NCBI GenBank assembly: GCA_022720335.1
Contig: JAIHVJ010000129.1
Location: 1 to 5,396 of the forward strand
Direction of reading: 5' to 3'
DNA: 5,396 nt
Source of the DNA: Collinsella sp.
GTDB lineage: Bacteria; Actinomycetota; Coriobacteriia; Coriobacteriales; Coriobacteriaceae
Made by a program: the position numbers and the translations under genes. Below the pieces are notes generated by a model, which saw nothing but the letters and a program-made list of their open reading frames with translations, was not told the DNA's origin and ran no database searches. Shown one piece after another: positions 3,320-5,396 of this stretch (position 1 is its first letter; every line of letters begins with the position of its first letter).

Positions 3320-5396
3320 TTACTCGGCAGCGGCCTTGAACTTGTTGTAGTTGATCAGGCAGCCGGCCTTGACGATGGCGCGCTCCTCGACCGTCATGTC
3401 GGCGATGTAGAGCTCAATCTGCTCAACCGCACCATCGGCACGCACCACGTAGGCAGCAATGTTCTTGAGGTCGCCGTCAAGCGCGGCGCGGATACCCGGC
3501 ACGAAGACGTAGTCGCCCACCTCGAAGTTGGGCTCGGCCTCCATCTGGAAGGGCACCATGCCCCAGTTCATCACGTTGGAGCGATAACGCTTGGTGGCGT
3601 ACTCGTGGACGATGTTGGCCAGGCCGCCGATCACGCGCTGGCAGCTTGCGGCCTGCTCGCGGGCAGAGCCATCGCCGGGCTTCTTGGCGTAGAGCATAGA
3701 ACCGTACTCGGTCGCCTTGGCATCGGCCGCGACACCTGCGCCGGCCAGTGCCTCAAACACACCGGCAAGCTCGGCATCGAGCGCGGCCAGGTCACCCGCG
3801 GCCTCACCGGCAACGCGGCGCTTCTCCACGGCGTCGACCTCCTTGGAGCGGCCCACGTAGGCCGGGTCGCGGCGGCTCAGCGTAAACTCGGCCAGACCCA
3901 GCGGGTTGGAGCGGAAGGAACTCGTCTCGCCCGAGGGAATGAGCTCATCGGTCGTGGTGACCGGGTCCATGATCTTGGAACACACCTTGAGCAGAATATC
4001 GTCGCCGAGCGGCTCCATCGCGGGCCACGGCTTAATGTTGGGGCCTTCGACCAGCTCGTCGGCAGGCTCCGCCTTGCCAAAGCCCCAGTACACGCGCTTT
4101 TTGTACGGCGCATCGTCAAAGGTGTACTCGCAGGCCTCGTCCCAGGTGTCCTCGGGCAGGTCGGTCGCCGGCGTCAGGACGCCGCCGTTAGCAGCCGTCG
4201 CCGCAATGGAGCGGGCGTCCATCAGGGCCACGGCGCTCAGCTGGCCATTACCCGGCTTGGAACCCTCGCGGTTGGGGAAGTTGCGCGTGGTGTGGCGAAT
4301 GGACAGGCCGTTGTTGGCAGGCGTGTCGCCGGCGCCAAAGCACGGGCCGCAGAATGCCGTGCGCACGATCGCGCCGGCCTCCATAAGGTCGTAGATATAG
4401 CCGCGGCGTGTAAGCTCGAGCGCCACGGGCTGGCTCGTGGGATAGACCGACAGCGAGAACTCGCCGCAGCCGGTGTTGGCGCCCTTGAGCACGCGGGCAG
4501 CCTGGACCACGGAGTCGTAGTTGCCGCCCGAGCAGCCGGCGATAACGCCCTGCTGCACGTGCAGCTTGCCGTCGACGATCTTGTCGAGCAGGCTAAAGTG
4601 CGTCTTGCCCTCGCCGATCTTGGCGGCCTCGAGCTCCACCTCGTGAAGGATGTCCTCGAGATTCTCGTTGAGCTCGTCGATCTCAAAGCCGTTGGAAGGA
4701 TGGAACGGCAGCGCGATCATGGGCTTGATGCTCGACAGGTCGACCTCGACGCAGCCGTCGTAGTAGGCGACATCGGCGGGCTTGAGCTCGCGGTAGTCGT
4801 CGCCGCGGCCGTGCATGGTCAAAAACGCGTGCGTGTCCTCGTCGGTTGCCCAGATGCTCGACAGGCAGGTGGTCTCGGTGGTCATGACGTCGACGCCGTT
4901 GCGATAGTCAGTCGTCATGCTCGCGATGCCGGGGCCCACGAACTCCATGACCTTGTTCTTGACGTAGCCCTTGGCAAAGACGGCGCGGATGATGGCGAGC
5001 GCCACGTCGTGCGGGCCGACGCCGGGGCGCGGGGAACCCGTGAGGTAGATGGCGACGACGCCGGGATAGGCGACATCGTAGGTGTCGCGCAGCAGCTGCT
5101 TTGCCAGCTCGCCGCCGCCCTCGCCCACGGCCATGGTACCCAGGGCACCATAGCGGGTGTGCGAGTCGGAACCCAGGATCATCTTGCCGCAGCCCGCGAA
5201 GTTCTCACGCATAAAGGAATGGATGACCGCGATATGGGGCGGAACGAAGATGCCGCCGTACTTTTTGGCAGCCGAGAGGCCAAAGACGTGATCATCTTCG
5301 TTGATGGTGCCGCCCACGGCGCACAGCGAGTTATGGCAGTTGGTGAGCACGTAGGGCAGCGGGAACTGCTCCATGCCCGAGGCGCGCGCCGTCTGG
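3320..5396 (-). CDS. YbhJ-like aconitase-family hydratase (5' end outside the window)
   Basis: An iron-sulfur hydro-lyase of the aconitase superfamily, closest to what I know of E. coli YbhJ; the substrate of that branch is not firmly established. The frame is open to the window edge, reading QTARASG before the Met at 5374, so that Met is internal and roughly 60 N-terminal residues are probably missing if the total is near the 750 of YbhJ. Counting from that Met, GSDSHT (68-73) is the active-site segment. Cys281, Cys342 and Cys345 (the last two in FCGPC) are the expected 4Fe-4S ligands, spaced as in aconitases. RNFPNREG (364-371) matches the substrate-binding arginine loop, and DPVTTTDELIPSGE (470-483) opens the swivel domain. 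GDGSARE (567-573) matches the GSSRE catalytic loop, with the base serine kept and the next serine replaced by alanine. It probably acts in the cytoplasm. Strongly GC-rich third positions mark it as a resident gene. Confidence 0.93.
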   Translation of the reverse strand, partial: QTARASGMEQFPLPYVLTNCHNSLCAVGGTINEDDHVFGLSAAKKYGGIFVPPHIAVIHSFMRENFAGCGKMILGSDSHTRYGALGTMAVGEGGGELAKQLLRDTYDVAYPGVVAIYLTGSPRPGVGPHDVALAIIRAVFAKGYVKNKVMEFVGPGIASMTTDYRNGVDVMTTETTCLSSIWATDEDTHAFLTMHGRGDDYRELKPADVAYYDGCVEVDLSSIKPMIALPFHPSNGFEIDELNENLEDILHEVELEAAKIGEGKTHFSLLDKIVDGKLHVQQGVIAGCSGGNYDSVVQAARVLKGANTGCGEFSLSVYPTSQPVALELTRRGYIYDLMEAGAIVRTAFCGPCFGAGDTPANNGLSIRHTTRNFPNREGSKPGNGQLSAVALMDARSIAATAANGGVLTPATDLPEDTWDEACEYTFDDAPYKKRVYWGFGKAEPADELVEGPNIKPWPAMEPLGDDILLKVCSKIMDPVTTTDELIPSGETSSFRSNPLGLAEFTLSRRDPAYVGRSKEVDAVEKRRVAGEAAGDLAALDAELAGVFEALAGAGVAADAKATEYGSMLYAKKPGDGSAREQAASCQRVIGGLANIVHEYATKRYRSNVMNWGMVPFQMEAEPNFEVGDYVFVPGIRAALDGDLKNIAAYVVRADGAVEQIELYIADMTVEERAIVKAGCLINYNKFKAAAE

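Overview
The window looks like a chromosomal segment from a high-GC Gram-positive anaerobe, most likely a Coriobacteriia member (Collinsella-like). This assignment is an inference from the GC-rich codon use of the flanking genes, a ClpB with an actinobacterial feel, and short GGGGACAGGCACC-type intergenic hairpins that I associate with that group; no 16S or other marker is present.

Layout. Two recognisable core genes sit at the edges, both on the minus strand and both cut by the window: the first 80 codons of clpB (1-242) and most of a YbhJ-like aconitase-family hydratase (3320-5396, its first codons outside). Between them is about 3 kb of accessory-looking sequence with more mixed codon use. 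It holds three genes for small proteins of 221-223 residues, each with one N-terminal membrane segment: two paralogues on the minus strand (610-1281 and 2422-3087), about half identical over their outward-facing domains, and an unrelated plus-strand gene between them (1516-2184). None has a function I can name. For all three the Shine-Dalgarno site or promoter position supports a start internal to the longest open frame.

The space between genes is densely structured. One palindrome family occurs three times (421-475, 502-556, 2311-2365), each with 15-bp arms around a loop of exactly 25 nt whose sequence differs every time. A second hairpin family, with CCACCACA/TGTGGTGG arms and a GGGGACAGGCACC core, occurs four times (567-601, 1371-1405, 2240-2274, 2373-2411). 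The two families are joined in the same order just downstream of both paralogues, with the second hairpin 8-10 nt from each stop codon, so each paralogue carries a matching 3' module that probably also terminates its transcript. A separate 72-nt palindrome with perfect 23-bp arms follows the hydratase gene.

Regulation. clpB has a strong ribosome site, a GC hairpin in its leader and an AT-rich dyad over the probable start of transcription, while no classical HAIR or CIRCE operator is visible. Good promoter elements precede both paralogues. I see no transposase, CRISPR array, tRNA or rRNA gene. The most unusual content is the composite hairpin repeats and their link to the duplicated membrane-anchored gene family.
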